Shown here: piece after piece, positions 1-8,687 of the stretch | Numbering within the stretch: the first letter of the stretch is position 1 | How the letters are laid out: the number at the start of each line of letters is the position of its first letter | Assembly (NCBI GenBank): GCA_900548765.1 | Contig: URLU01000002.1 | Coordinates: 1 to 38,748, forward strand | Reading direction: 5' to 3' | DNA length: 38,748 nt | From: an uncultured Lachnobacterium sp. | GTDB taxonomy: Bacteria > Bacillota > Clostridia > Lachnospirales > Lachnospiraceae | The notes under the pieces: model-generated | Databases searched by the model: none | Seen by the model: only the letters and a program-made list of their open reading frames with translations | What the model was told of the DNA's origin: nothing | Program-made: the position numbers and the translations under genes

Positions 1-2392
1 TTTCCCAATCATTCTTTTGGTGGGCAGTTTTTTTGGAATCTCTAACAAGGACAATGCTTTCGCTATCGTAAAGCTTGTGGCAGCGATTTTATTTGCTGTA
101 TTTATATGTGTATTTTTATATCTGGTAGTGTATGGCAAGGAGGTTGTAACACCGGCCACAGCCTTTGCTGACAGCAGACAGACCAAGATTGGAGGAGGTC
201 TGGTGGGAGCTCTTATTGGATATTTTATAGTGCCGGCTTTTGGACTTATCGGATCTTACATAATTGACATTATCGTTCTTATCGTGACCCTTGTGCTTAT
301 TACCGGCAAATCTGCTATGCGTGGCATGAAGGCAGGGGGAGAGAAGGTATATGCTTCTGCCAGGGAAAACAGTGAGAAGTATCAGGAGTACAGGCAGTAT
401 AAGGCTGAGGAAAAGGCAAAGAGAAGACGTGACAGAAAAGTCAGTGGAGTCTCTACTGATACCAAAATCGTTGACAAAGCATCAGAATCAAATCAGATAT
501 CTGACGAAATGGGAGAGATACATATTGACAGCTATTCACAGTTCCCGGAGGTGAAGGAGGAGCAGCTTACAAGACTTACATCTGAGTCTATGGCTGAGCT
601 TTTACCAAATGAGAAGACAGTACAGGCTGCACCAGAGAAAGCACCGACAGATATATATGCTGCAAATCCTTCTGCCGCAAATATTCCTGCATGGGAAGCT
701 GCACCGACTGTACAGGAAAATGATGCTATTGAGAGTACAATCCCAGAGATAGACCCTCTCGACATAGAGATTCAGGCACCGGAGGAGCTCTTTGAGGAGC
801 CTCCTGTTGTTGAAAAGACCAAGAGACGCGCCAGGGCAAATGCAGATGAAATCGAAACTGGCATAAAGGAAGTCGAAGAGACTATAAGCAAATCGGAAAA
901 TAACAGTGTAAGCGGTTATGTGCCGCCTGATATCAATATCCTTCATAAGGGTGATGCAAATGCTGTGGGTAATACCAAGGCTCAGCTTAAGGAGACAGCG
1001 GAGAAGCTGGAAAAGACTATGCAGATTTTCGGTGTCAAAGCCAAGGTTACAGACTACTGCTGTGGACCTACTGTCACCAGATATGAGGTACAGCCAGAGC
1101 TTGGAGTGAAGGTCAGCAAGATTTTTAATCTGGCAGATGATATCAAGTTCGCCCTGGCAGCCACAGATGTGCGAATAGAAGCTCCTATACCTGGAAAATC
1201 AGCCGTGGGAATTGAAGTGCCTAATGCCCAGAATGTCACTGTGCCATTCAGGGATTTGGTGGAGTCCCAGGAATTTAAGAGTAAGAAGTCACCTATTACA
1301 TTTGCATTAGGTAGAGATATTGCCGGACAGGTTGTGGTTGCAGATTTGGCAAAGATGCCTCATCTTATGATTGCGGGTTCTACAGGTTCCGGTAAATCTG
1401 TGTGTATCAATACAATTATAACCAGCATACTGTATAAGGCGGGACCTGACGAGGTTAAGCTTATCATGATTGACCCTAAGGTGGTTGAGCTTAGTGTATA
1501 CAATGGCATACCTCACCTTCTGATTCCTGTTGTGACAGATCCTAAGAAGGCTGCAGGAGCACTTAACTGGGCAGTTCAGGAAATGACTGACAGATACCAG
1601 AAGTTTGCAGATGCTAATGTCCGTGAAATCAATGGCTATAATGAAAAGATTGAGACAATGGAAGTGCCTGAGGGACAGGAGCGTCCTAAGAAGATGGAAA
1701 GAATCGTTGTCATAGTAGACGAGCTCGCAGACCTCATGATGGTTGCATCAAAGGATGTAGAGACAGCAATCTGCCGTCTCGCCCAGCTTGCCAGAGCTGC
1801 CGGTATCCATCTTATTATTGCAACCCAGAGACCTTCTGCGGATGTCATCACAGGTATTATCAGGGCTAATATGCCTAGTAGAATCGCCTTTGCAGTATCG
1901 ACTGCCACGGACAGTCGAATTATTTTAGACCAGGCTGGTGCAGACAGACTTCTTGGAAAGGGTGATATGCTCTTCAATCCACAGGGGGCACCTACACCAC
2001 ATAGAATCCAGGGAGCCTTTATCTCTGACAATGAGATAGCTGCAATCATAGATGATGTCAAGGAGAAAAATGGCGAGAGTGCTTCAAATGAAGCTATCCA
2101 GAATGCCGTAAATGCAGCTCAGGTTTCGTCACAGGCTGTGGCTATTTCTGACGGAGGCGCAGATGATGATGGCAGAGATGCACTTTTTGCTGATGCGGCA
2201 AAAATAATAGTTGATAAGGAAAAGGCTTCAATTGGTATGTTACAGAGATATTTAAAGGTAGGCTTCAACAGGGCTGCCAGAATTATGGATCAGCTTGAGG
2301 AGGCTGGAATTGTGGGACCGGAAGAGGGAACCAAGCCGAGAATGGTCCTTGTAACTACTGAAGAATTAAGTTCGATTATTGACGAACTTTAG
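1..2392 (+). CDS. ftsK: DNA translocase FtsK/SpoIIIE, 5' end outside window
   Basis: Septal DNA translocase that pumps chromosome ends through the closing division septum or into a forespore. The reading frame is open to the first bases of the window, so the true start lies upstream; the TTG at 17 is only the first start-like codon inside it. Visible parts in order: hydrophobic membrane segments in the first ~100 residues, a long charged and Pro/Glu-rich linker (~105-300), the ATPase motor with Walker A GSTGSGKS (~residue 454 counted from base 17) and Walker B-like VVIVDELADLM, then a C-terminal winged-helix gamma domain (from DALFADA to the end) that reads DNA polarity signals. The conserved ATQRPS segment is also present. 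FtsK and SpoIIIE cannot be separated by sequence alone. The next gene, fhs, starts 72 bp downstream, and no terminator is evident between them. Confidence 0.95.
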   Translation, partial: FPIILLVGSFFGISNKDNAFAIVKLVAAILFAVFICVFLYLVVYGKEVVTPATAFADSRQTKIGGGLVGALIGYFIVPAFGLIGSYIIDIIVLIVTLVLITGKSAMRGMKAGGEKVYASARENSEKYQEYRQYKAEEKAKRRRDRKVSGVSTDTKIVDKASESNQISDEMGEIHIDSYSQFPEVKEEQLTRLTSESMAELLPNEKTVQAAPEKAPTDIYAANPSAANIPAWEAAPTVQENDAIESTIPEIDPLDIEIQAPEELFEEPPVVEKTKRRARANADEIETGIKEVEETISKSENNSVSGYVPPDINILHKGDANAVGNTKAQLKETAEKLEKTMQIFGVKAKVTDYCCGPTVTRYEVQPELGVKVSKIFNLADDIKFALAATDVRIEAPIPGKSAVGIEVPNAQNVTVPFRDLVESQEFKSKKSPITFALGRDIAGQVVVADLAKMPHLMIAGSTGSGKSVCINTIITSILYKAGPDEVKLIMIDPKVVELSVYNGIPHLLIPVVTDPKKAAGALNWAVQEMTDRYQKFADANVREINGYNEKIETMEVPEGQERPKKMERIVVIVDELADLMMVASKDVETAICRLAQLARAAGIHLIIATQRPSADVITGIIRANMPSRIAFAVSTATDSRIILDQAGADRLLGKGDMLFNPQGAPTPHRIQGAFISDNEIAAIIDDVKEKNGESASNEAIQNAVNAAQVSSQAVAISDGGADDDGRDALFADAAKIIVDKEKASIGMLQRYLKVGFNRAARIMDQLEEAGIVGPEEGTKPRMVLVTTEELSSIIDEL

Positions 2393-2464
2393 TTTATCAT
2401 ATATTATGTCCAAAAGGCATGATGTTTAAAGATAATGTTTATTAATTAAAGTGGAGGACAAGAC

Positions 2465-4135
2465 ATGAAAACAGATATTGAGATAGCACAGGAAGCTAAG
2501 ATGTTACCAATTAAGGATGTGGCAGCTTCAATTGGCATTGATGAGGATGATTTGGAATTATATGGTAAGTACAAGGCTAAGATTTCTGATGACTTAATCC
2601 AAAAATCCAAGAATAATCCTGATGGCAAGCTTATTCTTGTCACAGCAATTAACCCTACTCCTGCAGGAGAGGGAAAGACAACTACCTCAGTAGGCTTGGG
2701 AGAGGCTTTTGGCAGACTTGGCAAAAAGGCAATTATTGCTTTAAGAGAGCCATCTCTTGGACCATGTTTTGGAATTAAAGGAGGAGCTGCAGGGGGTGGA
2801 TATGCCCAGGTGGTTCCAATGGAGGATTTGAACCTTCATTTTACAGGAGATTTTCATGCTATTACATCTGCAAATAACCTTCTGGCAGCTATTCTTGATA
2901 ATCATATCCAGCAGGGAAATGAGCTGGGAATAGATCCTAGACAGATTGTATGGAAGAGATGCATGGACATGAATGATCGTGTCCTTAGAAATATCGTTGT
3001 TGGTCTTGGTGCAAAAACTGATGGCATGGTCAGAGAAGACCATTTTGTGATTACAGTTGCATCTGAGATTATGGCTATTCTTTGTCTGGCAGATGATATG
3101 GCAGATTTAAAGAAACGTCTGGGAAGAATTATTGTTGCCTATAGCTTTGATGGAAAGCCTGTCACAGCAGATGATTTAAAGGCAACTGGTGCTATGGCAG
3201 CCCTTTTAAAGGATGCTTTAAAGCCAAATCTTATACAGACTCTGGAGCACACACCTGCATTTGTACATGGTGGACCATTTGCAAATATCGCTCATGGCTG
3301 TAACTCTGTAAGGGCTACCAAGACAGCCTTAAAGCTTGCTGATTATGTGGTTACAGAGGCCGGCTTTGGTGCAGACTTAGGTGCAGAAAAGTTCTTTGAC
3401 ATCAAGTGCAGAAAGGCAGGACTCAGACCGGATGCAGTTGTTCTTGTGGCTACAGTCAGAGCTCTTAAGTACAATGGCGGCGTTCCAAAGGATAAATTAT
3501 CTGAGGAAAATCTGGATGCCTTAAAGGCTGGAATTGTAAATCTTGAGAAGCACATCGAGAACTTACACAAGTTCGGCGTGCCTATCGTAGTCACCTTGAA
3601 CTCATTCATTACAGATACCAAGGCAGAGACTGATTTCATAGAGCAGTTCTGCAGGGAGAGAGATTGTGAGTTTGCCCTTTCAGAAGTATGGGAAAAGGGT
3701 GGCGAAGGTGGAATTGCCCTTGCTAACAAGGTTTTAGAGACTCTTGAGACTAAGAAGAGTGACTTTAAGCTGCTTTATGATGATGATTTATCATTGAAGG
3801 AAAAGATTGAGACTGTAGCAAAGGAAATCTATGGAGCAGATGGTGTCACATATTCACCAGCCGCTGAGAGAGAATTGAAGCGTATCACAGAGCTTGGCAT
3901 GTCAAATCTGCCTGTATGTATGGCAAAGACACAGTATTCTCTGTCAGATGATGCCAAGAAGCTTGGCAGACCTAGCGGATTTAAAATCAATGTCAGAGAG
4001 GTATATGCATCAGCAGGAGCAGGCTTTGTGGTTGCAGTCAATGGATCAATCATGATAATGCCAGGACTTGGAAAGTCACCGGCTGCATATGGCATAGATG
4101 TAGACGACAATGGCAGAATAACTGGATTATTCTAA
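2465..4135 (+). CDS. fhs: Formate-tetrahydrofolate ligase
   Basis: ATP-dependent ligation of formate to tetrahydrofolate giving 10-formyl-THF, in the cytoplasm; first step of the methyl branch in acetogens and a general one-carbon entry point in clostridia. The 556 residues match the usual family length. The P-loop region PTPAGEGKTTTSVGLG (about residues 60-75) and the following family signature with REPSLGPCFGIKGGAAGGG are intact. The ATG is preceded by a good ribosome site (GTGGAGGA). The next gene is folD, 25 bp away, which acts on the product of this enzyme, so the two are very likely cotranscribed. I looked for a THF riboswitch in the 72-bp gap upstream and saw none. Confidence 0.97.
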   Translation: MKTDIEIAQEAKMLPIKDVAASIGIDEDDLELYGKYKAKISDDLIQKSKNNPDGKLILVTAINPTPAGEGKTTTSVGLGEAFGRLGKKAIIALREPSLGPCFGIKGGAAGGGYAQVVPMEDLNLHFTGDFHAITSANNLLAAILDNHIQQGNELGIDPRQIVWKRCMDMNDRVLRNIVVGLGAKTDGMVREDHFVITVASEIMAILCLADDMADLKKRLGRIIVAYSFDGKPVTADDLKATGAMAALLKDALKPNLIQTLEHTPAFVHGGPFANIAHGCNSVRATKTALKLADYVVTEAGFGADLGAEKFFDIKCRKAGLRPDAVVLVATVRALKYNGGVPKDKLSEENLDALKAGIVNLEKHIENLHKFGVPIVVTLNSFITDTKAETDFIEQFCRERDCEFALSEVWEKGGEGGIALANKVLETLETKKSDFKLLYDDDLSLKEKIETVAKEIYGADGVTYSPAAERELKRITELGMSNLPVCMAKTQYSLSDDAKKLGRPSGFKINVREVYASAGAGFVVAVNGSIMIMPGLGKSPAAYGIDVDDNGRITGLF

Positions 4136-4160
4136 TTATTATAGATATAAGGGAGATTTA

Positions 4161-5009
4161 ATGGCTAATTTAATTGACGGAAAACAGATTTCCAGGGAAA
4201 TAAAGGATGAATTAAAAGAAAAAGTGGCACAGTATAAGAGTGAGGGGAAGGAATGCAGTCTGGCTGTCATTCAGGTAGGTAATGACCCTGCCTCCTCTGT
4301 GTATGTTGGCAACAAGAAAAGAGCCTGTGAATACATAGGAATAGGCTCTGTTTCCTATGAGCTTCCAGAGGAGACTACAGAGAAGGAGCTTCTGGATTTA
4401 ATAGCAAAGCTTAATGCTGACGACAGTATAAAGGGCATACTCTGCCAGCTTCCTGTACCAGACCATATTAATGAGGATAAGATTATCAATGCAATTGCAC
4501 CTGAAAAGGACGTAGATGGTTTCCACCCTCAGAACGTGGGAAGCCTTGTGATTGGTCAACCGGGGTTTGTATCTTGTACTCCTGCGGGCATTATCGAGCT
4601 CTTGAAACGCAGCAATATTGAAATTGCGGGAAAACACTGTGTTATTATTGGAAGAAGCAATATCGTGGGAAAGCCTATGGCTCTTCTTATGCTTAGGGAA
4701 AATGCAACTGTCACAATCTGCCATTCCAGAACCAGGAATCTCAAAGAGATATGCAGGGAGGCAGATATTCTCATCGTAGCAATCGGCAGGCCACAGTATA
4801 TTGATGCAGAATATGTAAAGGAAGGCGCAGTTGTAATCGATGTGGGAATCCACAGAGACGAGAATAACAAGCTGTGTGGAGACGTTAAATTTGATGAGGT
4901 TGAACCTCTTGCATCATACATAACACCAGTTCCGGGCGGCGTTGGTCCTATGACTATCGCTATGCTGATGAATAACTGTGTAAGTGCAATGGAAAAGAAG
5001 GGACACTGA
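4161..5009 (+). CDS. folD: Bifunctional methylene-THF dehydrogenase/methenyl-THF cyclohydrolase
   Basis: Interconverts 10-formyl-, 5,10-methenyl- and 5,10-methylene-THF using NAD(P). Length of 282 residues is typical. Recognisable features are the N-terminal catalytic domain with the YVGNKKRACEYIGI segment carrying the catalytic Lys, GILCQLPVPDHI, the PEKDVDGFHPQN motif, and the Rossmann part with VIIGRSNIVGKPMA. The C-terminal family motif PVPGGVGPMTIAML is complete. The start has a GGGAG ribosome site. It follows fhs directly, so the pair supplies one-carbon units for purine, thymidylate and methionine synthesis. Confidence 0.97.
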   Translation: MANLIDGKQISREIKDELKEKVAQYKSEGKECSLAVIQVGNDPASSVYVGNKKRACEYIGIGSVSYELPEETTEKELLDLIAKLNADDSIKGILCQLPVPDHINEDKIINAIAPEKDVDGFHPQNVGSLVIGQPGFVSCTPAGIIELLKRSNIEIAGKHCVIIGRSNIVGKPMALLMLRENATVTICHSRTRNLKEICREADILIVAIGRPQYIDAEYVKEGAVVIDVGIHRDENNKLCGDVKFDEVEPLASYITPVPGGVGPMTIAMLMNNCVSAMEKKGH

Positions 5010-5014
5010 TTTAC

Positions 5015-6166
5015 ATGAGATGTATTTATTGTGGTGCAGAAATTAAAGAAGGCTGTATCTACTGCTCAGCCTGCGGAAAGGAAGCTCAGATAGTTCCGGA
5101 CTATAATGCCTTTGAGGACGATTATTTAAACGGACTTATAGGAAGCGATTCCGATAGCAAAAAGCCTTCCAGTGAGCAGTTAAAGAAAGCCCGCGCCGAG
5201 AAGAAAAAGAAAGAAGAGCTGCGGGCAAAGAGAGAACAGCAGAAGAAAATCATCATAATATCTGTTGTGGTTATTATACTTGCTGTAATAATTCTGGTGT
5301 TTGCCATCATATCATCTATAAAGAATAAGCAGAATAATTCATTCGATTATCAGGTGGAGCAGGCAGAAAAAGCAGAAAAGAATGCTGATGATGACAAGGC
5401 TGTTGAGTATTACGAGAGAGCCCTGGAGCTTGATGAAAATAATATTGATGTCAGGTATGCACTGGCTGATATATATATGGATCAGGATGAACTTGATTCT
5501 GCCATGATACTTTATAAGGAGATTATCTCTATTGACAAAACAGAGATAGACAGCTACAAGCAGCTTATAGCCATATATGAAGAAAAAAAGGATTACGAAG
5601 CTGTTGCTAAGCTGGCAGAGGGCGTCAAGGATGCTAAAATACTTGCTTTGTTTGATGATTATATAGCCACAGCACCGATATTTAGCCTGGAGGGTGGAGA
5701 TTATGACAGCGAGATAAGCATAGAGTTGTCTGCAGATTCTGGTTCTACTATATACTATACAACTGATGGCAAGGATCCTATTGAATCTGGCAAGGTCTAT
5801 GACTCAGAAATCAAGTTTGAGGACGAGGGCAGCTATACCATAGAGGCTGTTGCAAAATCAGATAAGGGCTTATACAGTGATGTGGTTACAGAAAAGTATA
5901 CTATAGAGTTCAGGGAGCCGGATATGCCTGTTGTAAATCCGGATGGTGGTACATTTTCTGCTGAGACAACAGTTCTGGTTGATGTGCCGGCAGGCTGTCA
6001 GGCATATTATACATGGGATTCTTCTGACCCTAATATTGACTCAGACCTTTATGCAGGAGGCATTACAGTTCCTGTGGGAAATAACATACTGTCTGTTGTT
6101 ATATATAATCCTGAAACTGAGAAGTTCAGTGAAGTCTACAAGGGCAGATTTGTATATTATAATTAA
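5015..6166 (+). CDS. Zinc-ribbon, single-TM, TPR protein with chitobiase-type C-terminal domains
   Basis: 383-residue membrane protein of unknown role. In order: an N-terminal zinc ribbon with two CxxC pairs (CIYCGAEI and CIYCSACG, residues ~3-20), a Lys/Arg-rich coiled stretch (~50-75), one strong transmembrane helix (~76-100), a TPR-like region with alternating short helices (~108-215), and two beta-rich segments (~225-300 and ~305-380) resembling the chitobiase/beta-hexosaminidase C-terminal domain family (motif YYTTDGKDP, degenerate second copy YYTWDSSDP). The layout predicts a cytoplasmic zinc ribbon with TPR and beta domains outside. It begins 5 bp after folD with only a weak ribosome site, so translation is probably coupled. 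The operon ends at the strong hairpin just downstream. No enzymatic motif was seen. Confidence 0.75.
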   Translation: MRCIYCGAEIKEGCIYCSACGKEAQIVPDYNAFEDDYLNGLIGSDSDSKKPSSEQLKKARAEKKKKEELRAKREQQKKIIIISVVVIILAVIILVFAIISSIKNKQNNSFDYQVEQAEKAEKNADDDKAVEYYERALELDENNIDVRYALADIYMDQDELDSAMILYKEIISIDKTEIDSYKQLIAIYEEKKDYEAVAKLAEGVKDAKILALFDDYIATAPIFSLEGGDYDSEISIELSADSGSTIYYTTDGKDPIESGKVYDSEIKFEDEGSYTIEAVAKSDKGLYSDVVTEKYTIEFREPDMPVVNPDGGTFSAETTVLVDVPAGCQAYYTWDSSDPNIDSDLYAGGITVPVGNNILSVVIYNPETEKFSEVYKGRFVYYN

Positions 6167-6174
6167 AAATGAAA

Positions 6175-6209
6175 ATACATAAAACCTGCCACTGGCAGGT
6201 TTTATGTAT
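6175..6209. terminator. Bidirectional intrinsic terminator between convergent genes
   Basis: A perfect 16-bp stem (ATACATAAAACCTGCC at 6175-6190 pairing with 6194-6209) closes a 3-nt ACT loop. The stem has A-runs on the left and T-runs on the right, so it can terminate transcripts from both the zinc-ribbon gene (+) and xpt (-). A 13-nt piece of the right arm (AGGTTTTATGTAT) recurs at 6245-6257 without a partner arm. Confidence 0.88.
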
Positions 6210-6261
6210 GTATATCTAAGTATGCGATAAAAGCTGAACGGGGTAGGTTTTATGTATCTGG

Positions 6262-6834
6262 TTAATGCTCAAATTCCAGGCTGCCATTTCCCATGCTCTT
6301 GATTCGGGCAAGTGAGTATACGTCATAGCCCTGGGCATTTAACTTCTGATGTCCCGACATGAAGGATTTCTCAATTAAAATACCAATTCCGGCTACAGTA
6401 GCATGAACCATTCTGATTAATCTGATTGCTCCAGTTGCAGCTTCGCCATCTGCAAGGAAATCATCAATAATAAGCACATGGTCATCTGATGTTATAACAT
6501 CCGCAGAAAGACATAAATCATAATTTTTACCAGTGGTAAATGAATTTACCTGAGTCTGATATAATCTGTCGTTTAATACTTTCGAAGGCTGCTTTTTTAA
6601 AATAATCATCGGGACACCAAGTGCAGCTGCAGTCATGAGTGCAGGAGCAATACCAGAGCTTTCAATGGTAACAACCTTGGTAATGCCCTTTCCCTTGAAA
6701 TGCTTTGCAAATTCCTCTCCGATGTGGGACATAAGAACCGGATCAACCTGATGGTTAAGAAATTTATCGACCTTTAATATATCTGCTCCTATTACATGTC
6801 CTTCTTTTAAAATACGTTCTTCTAATTCTTTCAT
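6262..6834 (-). CDS. xpt: Xanthine phosphoribosyltransferase
   Basis: Purine salvage enzyme converting xanthine plus PRPP to XMP. The 190 residues match the Gram-positive Xpt length. It carries the type I PRTase PRPP-binding motif LIIDDFLADGEAATG (~residues 121-135), an N-terminal NHQVDP segment typical of the family, and the GIAPA/GVPMIILKK region. The ATG has a strong ribosome site on the minus strand (GTGGAGGTGG). In Bacillus this gene sits behind a guanine riboswitch; here the predicted transcript start lies only about 20 nt before the gene, so no riboswitch fits. It stands alone, convergent to the folD operon. Confidence 0.93.
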   Translation of the reverse strand: MKELEERILKEGHVIGADILKVDKFLNHQVDPVLMSHIGEEFAKHFKGKGITKVVTIESSGIAPALMTAAALGVPMIILKKQPSKVLNDRLYQTQVNSFTTGKNYDLCLSADVITSDDHVLIIDDFLADGEAATGAIRLIRMVHATVAGIGILIEKSFMSGHQKLNAQGYDVYSLARIKSMGNGSLEFEH

Positions 6835-6862
6835 TTTCCCACCTCCACAATAATATAGTTAA

Positions 6863-6890
6863 ATTATACCATTCTTCGCGCATATTTCCA
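6863..6890 (-). promoter_or_regulatory. Predicted sigma-A promoter of xpt
   Basis: On the minus strand a TATAAT -10 box (6863-6868) follows a TGGAAA -35-like box (6885-6890) with a 16-bp spacer. The distance to the xpt ribosome site leaves a leader of only ~20 nt, too short for a purine riboswitch. Confidence 0.6.
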
Positions 6891-6926
6891 TTACTTATTT
6901 ATTATTTTCTTTAATTTGATTTTATA

Positions 6927-6935
6927 TGCTATAAT
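6927..6935 (+). promoter_or_regulatory. Extended -10 promoter of rlmH, predicts leaderless mRNA
   Basis: TGC-TATAAT is a perfect extended -10 element. The rlmH ATG begins 7 nt after its last base, exactly where transcription would start. No -35 of quality and no Shine-Dalgarno sequence are visible before the ATG. Confidence 0.7.
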
Positions 6936-6941
6936 CGTCAT

Positions 6942-7421
6942 ATGAAAATTACAATTGTATGTGTAGGAAAAGTAAAAGAGAAGTTTTATCAGGATGCAGT
7001 TAAGGAGTATTCCAAGAGATTATCGCGGTATACAAAGCTTGATATTGCAGAAGTCGCTGATGAGAAAACTGAGGAGCAGTCTACAGAGGTGGAGATAAAC
7101 CTGGTTAAGGATAAGGAAGGAGAGAGAATCCTTAAGGCTATAAAGGATGATGGTTATGTCGTATGTCTTGCAATAGACGGCAGGCAGCTTGATTCAGTTG
7201 AATTATCTGAGAAGATGAACAATCTTTTTGTTACAGGAAAAAGCCATATTTATTTTGTCATAGGAGGCTCGCTGGGACTCAGTGATAATGTGCTTAAGAG
7301 GGCTGACATGAAGCTTAGCTTTTCAAGGATGACATTTCCCCATCAGCTTATGAGGGTTATCCTCTTAGAGCAGATATACAGGGGCTTTAGAATAATGAAT
7401 AATGAACCCTATCATAAATAG
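6942..7421 (+). CDS. rlmH: 23S rRNA pseudouridine(1915)-N3-methyltransferase RlmH
   Basis: SPOUT-family methyltransferase that modifies pseudouridine 1915 in helix 69 of 23S rRNA using SAM. Length of 159 residues is standard. The start MKITIVCVGKVKEKFY is the family's usual N-terminus, which supports this ATG. The C-terminal knot region carries FVIGGSLGLSD and the conserved end MTFPHQLMRVILLEQIYRGFRI...PYHK. There is no Shine-Dalgarno site; the -10 box ends 6 nt before ATG, so the mRNA is predicted to be leaderless. It precedes yqfC by 34 bp. Confidence 0.96.
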   Translation: MKITIVCVGKVKEKFYQDAVKEYSKRLSRYTKLDIAEVADEKTEEQSTEVEINLVKDKEGERILKAIKDDGYVVCLAIDGRQLDSVELSEKMNNLFVTGKSHIYFVIGGSLGLSDNVLKRADMKLSFSRMTFPHQLMRVILLEQIYRGFRIMNNEPYHK

Positions 7422-7436
7422 GAATTGGATATACTA

Positions 7437-7453
7437 TAGATTCATATAATCTA
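7437..7453 (+). promoter_or_regulatory. -10 box inside a perfect dyad, upstream of yqfC
   Basis: TAGATT (7437-7442), CATAT spacer, AATCTA (7448-7453) form a perfect 6-bp dyad that overlaps a TATAAT -10 (7445-7450). The wider sequence CATATAAT resembles the sigma-E -10 consensus CATACAnT, which would fit yqfC, a sigma-E gene in Bacillus; no convincing sigma-E -35 was found. The -10 ends 5 nt before the yqfC ATG, again with no Shine-Dalgarno site. Confidence 0.5.
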
Positions 7454-7455
7454 GT

Positions 7456-7713
7456 ATGAGTAAAATTTTTGAAGCAATGGAACTTCCAAAAGATATCGTA
7501 CTGGGAATACCATATATCACCATGTATGGTAATCTGGAACTGATTATTGAAAACCACAGGGGAATCAGATGCTTTAATGACGAGCTGGTGGAGATTCTTG
7601 CTAAATCTAACATTATTTCTATTAAGGGGAGAAGTATGTCAATTTCTGAGTATTCTAAGGATTGCATTGTTGTGGAAGGATATATAGAGCATATTTCTTT
7701 TGCCAGTATATGA
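7456..7713 (+). CDS. yqfC: Sporulation protein YqfC (YabP/YqfC family)
   Basis: 85-residue protein of the YabP/YqfC family, made in the mother cell during sporulation in Bacillus; molecular role not established. The family features visible are the hydrophobic beta-rich core VLGIPYITMYGNLELIIENHRG and the ISIKGR...SISEY segment near the C-terminus. Its position directly before yqfD and phoH matches the conserved firmicute order, which makes the call safe. The start overlaps the region just after a -10 box, with no ribosome site, so it may be translated from a leaderless mRNA. The stop codon overlaps the yqfD start (ATGA). Confidence 0.88.
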   Translation: MSKIFEAMELPKDIVLGIPYITMYGNLELIIENHRGIRCFNDELVEILAKSNIISIKGRSMSISEYSKDCIVVEGYIEHISFASI

Positions 7714-8672
7714 GCAGAATTAAAATATCACTCAAGGGAAATAATGTTCGCAGATTCATAAATTTATGCTCTAGCAATGATATAGAATTATATGATTTAA
7801 AATATGCTTCACCGGATGAGTACACCTGTACCATAAATACAAACGATTATTATGAGATGAAAAAGCACCTGAAAAAGACCCGGACCAAATCAAGAGTTAT
7901 AAGCAGGATTGGCATTTATAGGCTGTATAAGCCCTTTATGAAATATTGGTACTGCCTGCTGCCTTTTATACTCATAGTCACGTTTTTGTATTGGAAGACC
8001 CTTAAAATTTCAGAGGTTGTTGTGTCTGGCGGTCAGAAAAGTCTGGACGAGAGTATAGAAGCTTACATAAATGACAATAATCTAGGAATAGGAACCTGGA
8101 TAAGCAGCTATGACTGCACAAGGGCAGAGCAGCTATTAAAGCAGGAATTTGCCAGCATAACATGGAGCACCATAGGCATAAAGGGAAATGTCCTGTATGT
8201 GGAAGTAAGGGAGGCAACAGAACCCGAGCACATAAGTCAGGGGGAAAGCAGGGATATTGTAGCCAAAAGCGATGCCATTATATACAGCATTGTCACCAGA
8301 AATGGTACGCCTCTGGTTAAAAAAGGAGATACTGTCTTAGAGGGGGAAATCCTTGTCTCCGCAAGACAGGACATACTGGATGACAATCTGGAAGTTAAAG
8401 ACAGCTTTTATGTCTGCAGTGATGCTGATGTGCTGGGCTGCACAGACCGGGTGGTAAATAAAAAAATATATTACAATTCCGGTTTTCTGAGGCAGGATGA
8501 AAAAATGCTTTTTATACTTGCAGAAGCCTACACCGATAAATATGTTTGCGATTTGGAAGAAAATGGGGTTTTAATTTTGTCTAAAAATGTTATGATGGAT
8601 AAAGTGGGTGATTGTCTGTACCTGAATCTTAATCTAAAGACAATTGAATCCATTGTAAAATACTCTTACTGA
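7710..8672 (+). CDS. yqfD: Sporulation protein YqfD
   Basis: Membrane protein of the YqfD family, required for sporulation in Bacillus and found in spore-forming lineages. The start at 7710 (MSRIKISLKGNN) overlaps the yqfC stop by 4 nt; an in-frame ATG further upstream (7662) would run deep into yqfC and is not favoured. Visible are an N-terminal cytoplasmic domain (~1-75), one transmembrane helix (~80-97), and an external region with a VSGGQKSLDESI segment followed by VEVREATEPEH (FtsQ/POTRA-like beta-alpha arrangement). At 320 residues it is shorter than the ~398-residue Bacillus protein. It is followed immediately by phoH. Confidence 0.85.
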   Translation: MSRIKISLKGNNVRRFINLCSSNDIELYDLKYASPDEYTCTINTNDYYEMKKHLKKTRTKSRVISRIGIYRLYKPFMKYWYCLLPFILIVTFLYWKTLKISEVVVSGGQKSLDESIEAYINDNNLGIGTWISSYDCTRAEQLLKQEFASITWSTIGIKGNVLYVEVREATEPEHISQGESRDIVAKSDAIIYSIVTRNGTPLVKKGDTVLEGEILVSARQDILDDNLEVKDSFYVCSDADVLGCTDRVVNKKIYYNSGFLRQDEKMLFILAEAYTDKYVCDLEENGVLILSKNVMMDKVGDCLYLNLNLKTIESIVKYSY

Positions 8673-8687
8673 ATGAAAGGTATATAT

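Noticed and set aside
1636..2061. Antisense reading frames (for example 141 codons opposite ftsK, and many others opposite mutS, folD and fhs)
   Set aside because: They lie within strong genes on the other strand, have no ribosome site and no family resemblance.
2393..2464. THF riboswitch or strong promoter before fhs
   Set aside because: 72 bp with no convincing aptamer pattern and only weak -10-like sequence.
6245..6257. Second terminator made by the repeated AGGTTTTATGTAT
   Set aside because: No complementary arm nearby; likely a partial duplication or chance.
6835..6941. Purine riboswitch upstream of xpt
   Set aside because: The gap is AT-rich, lacks the conserved loop motifs and is occupied by two divergent promoters.
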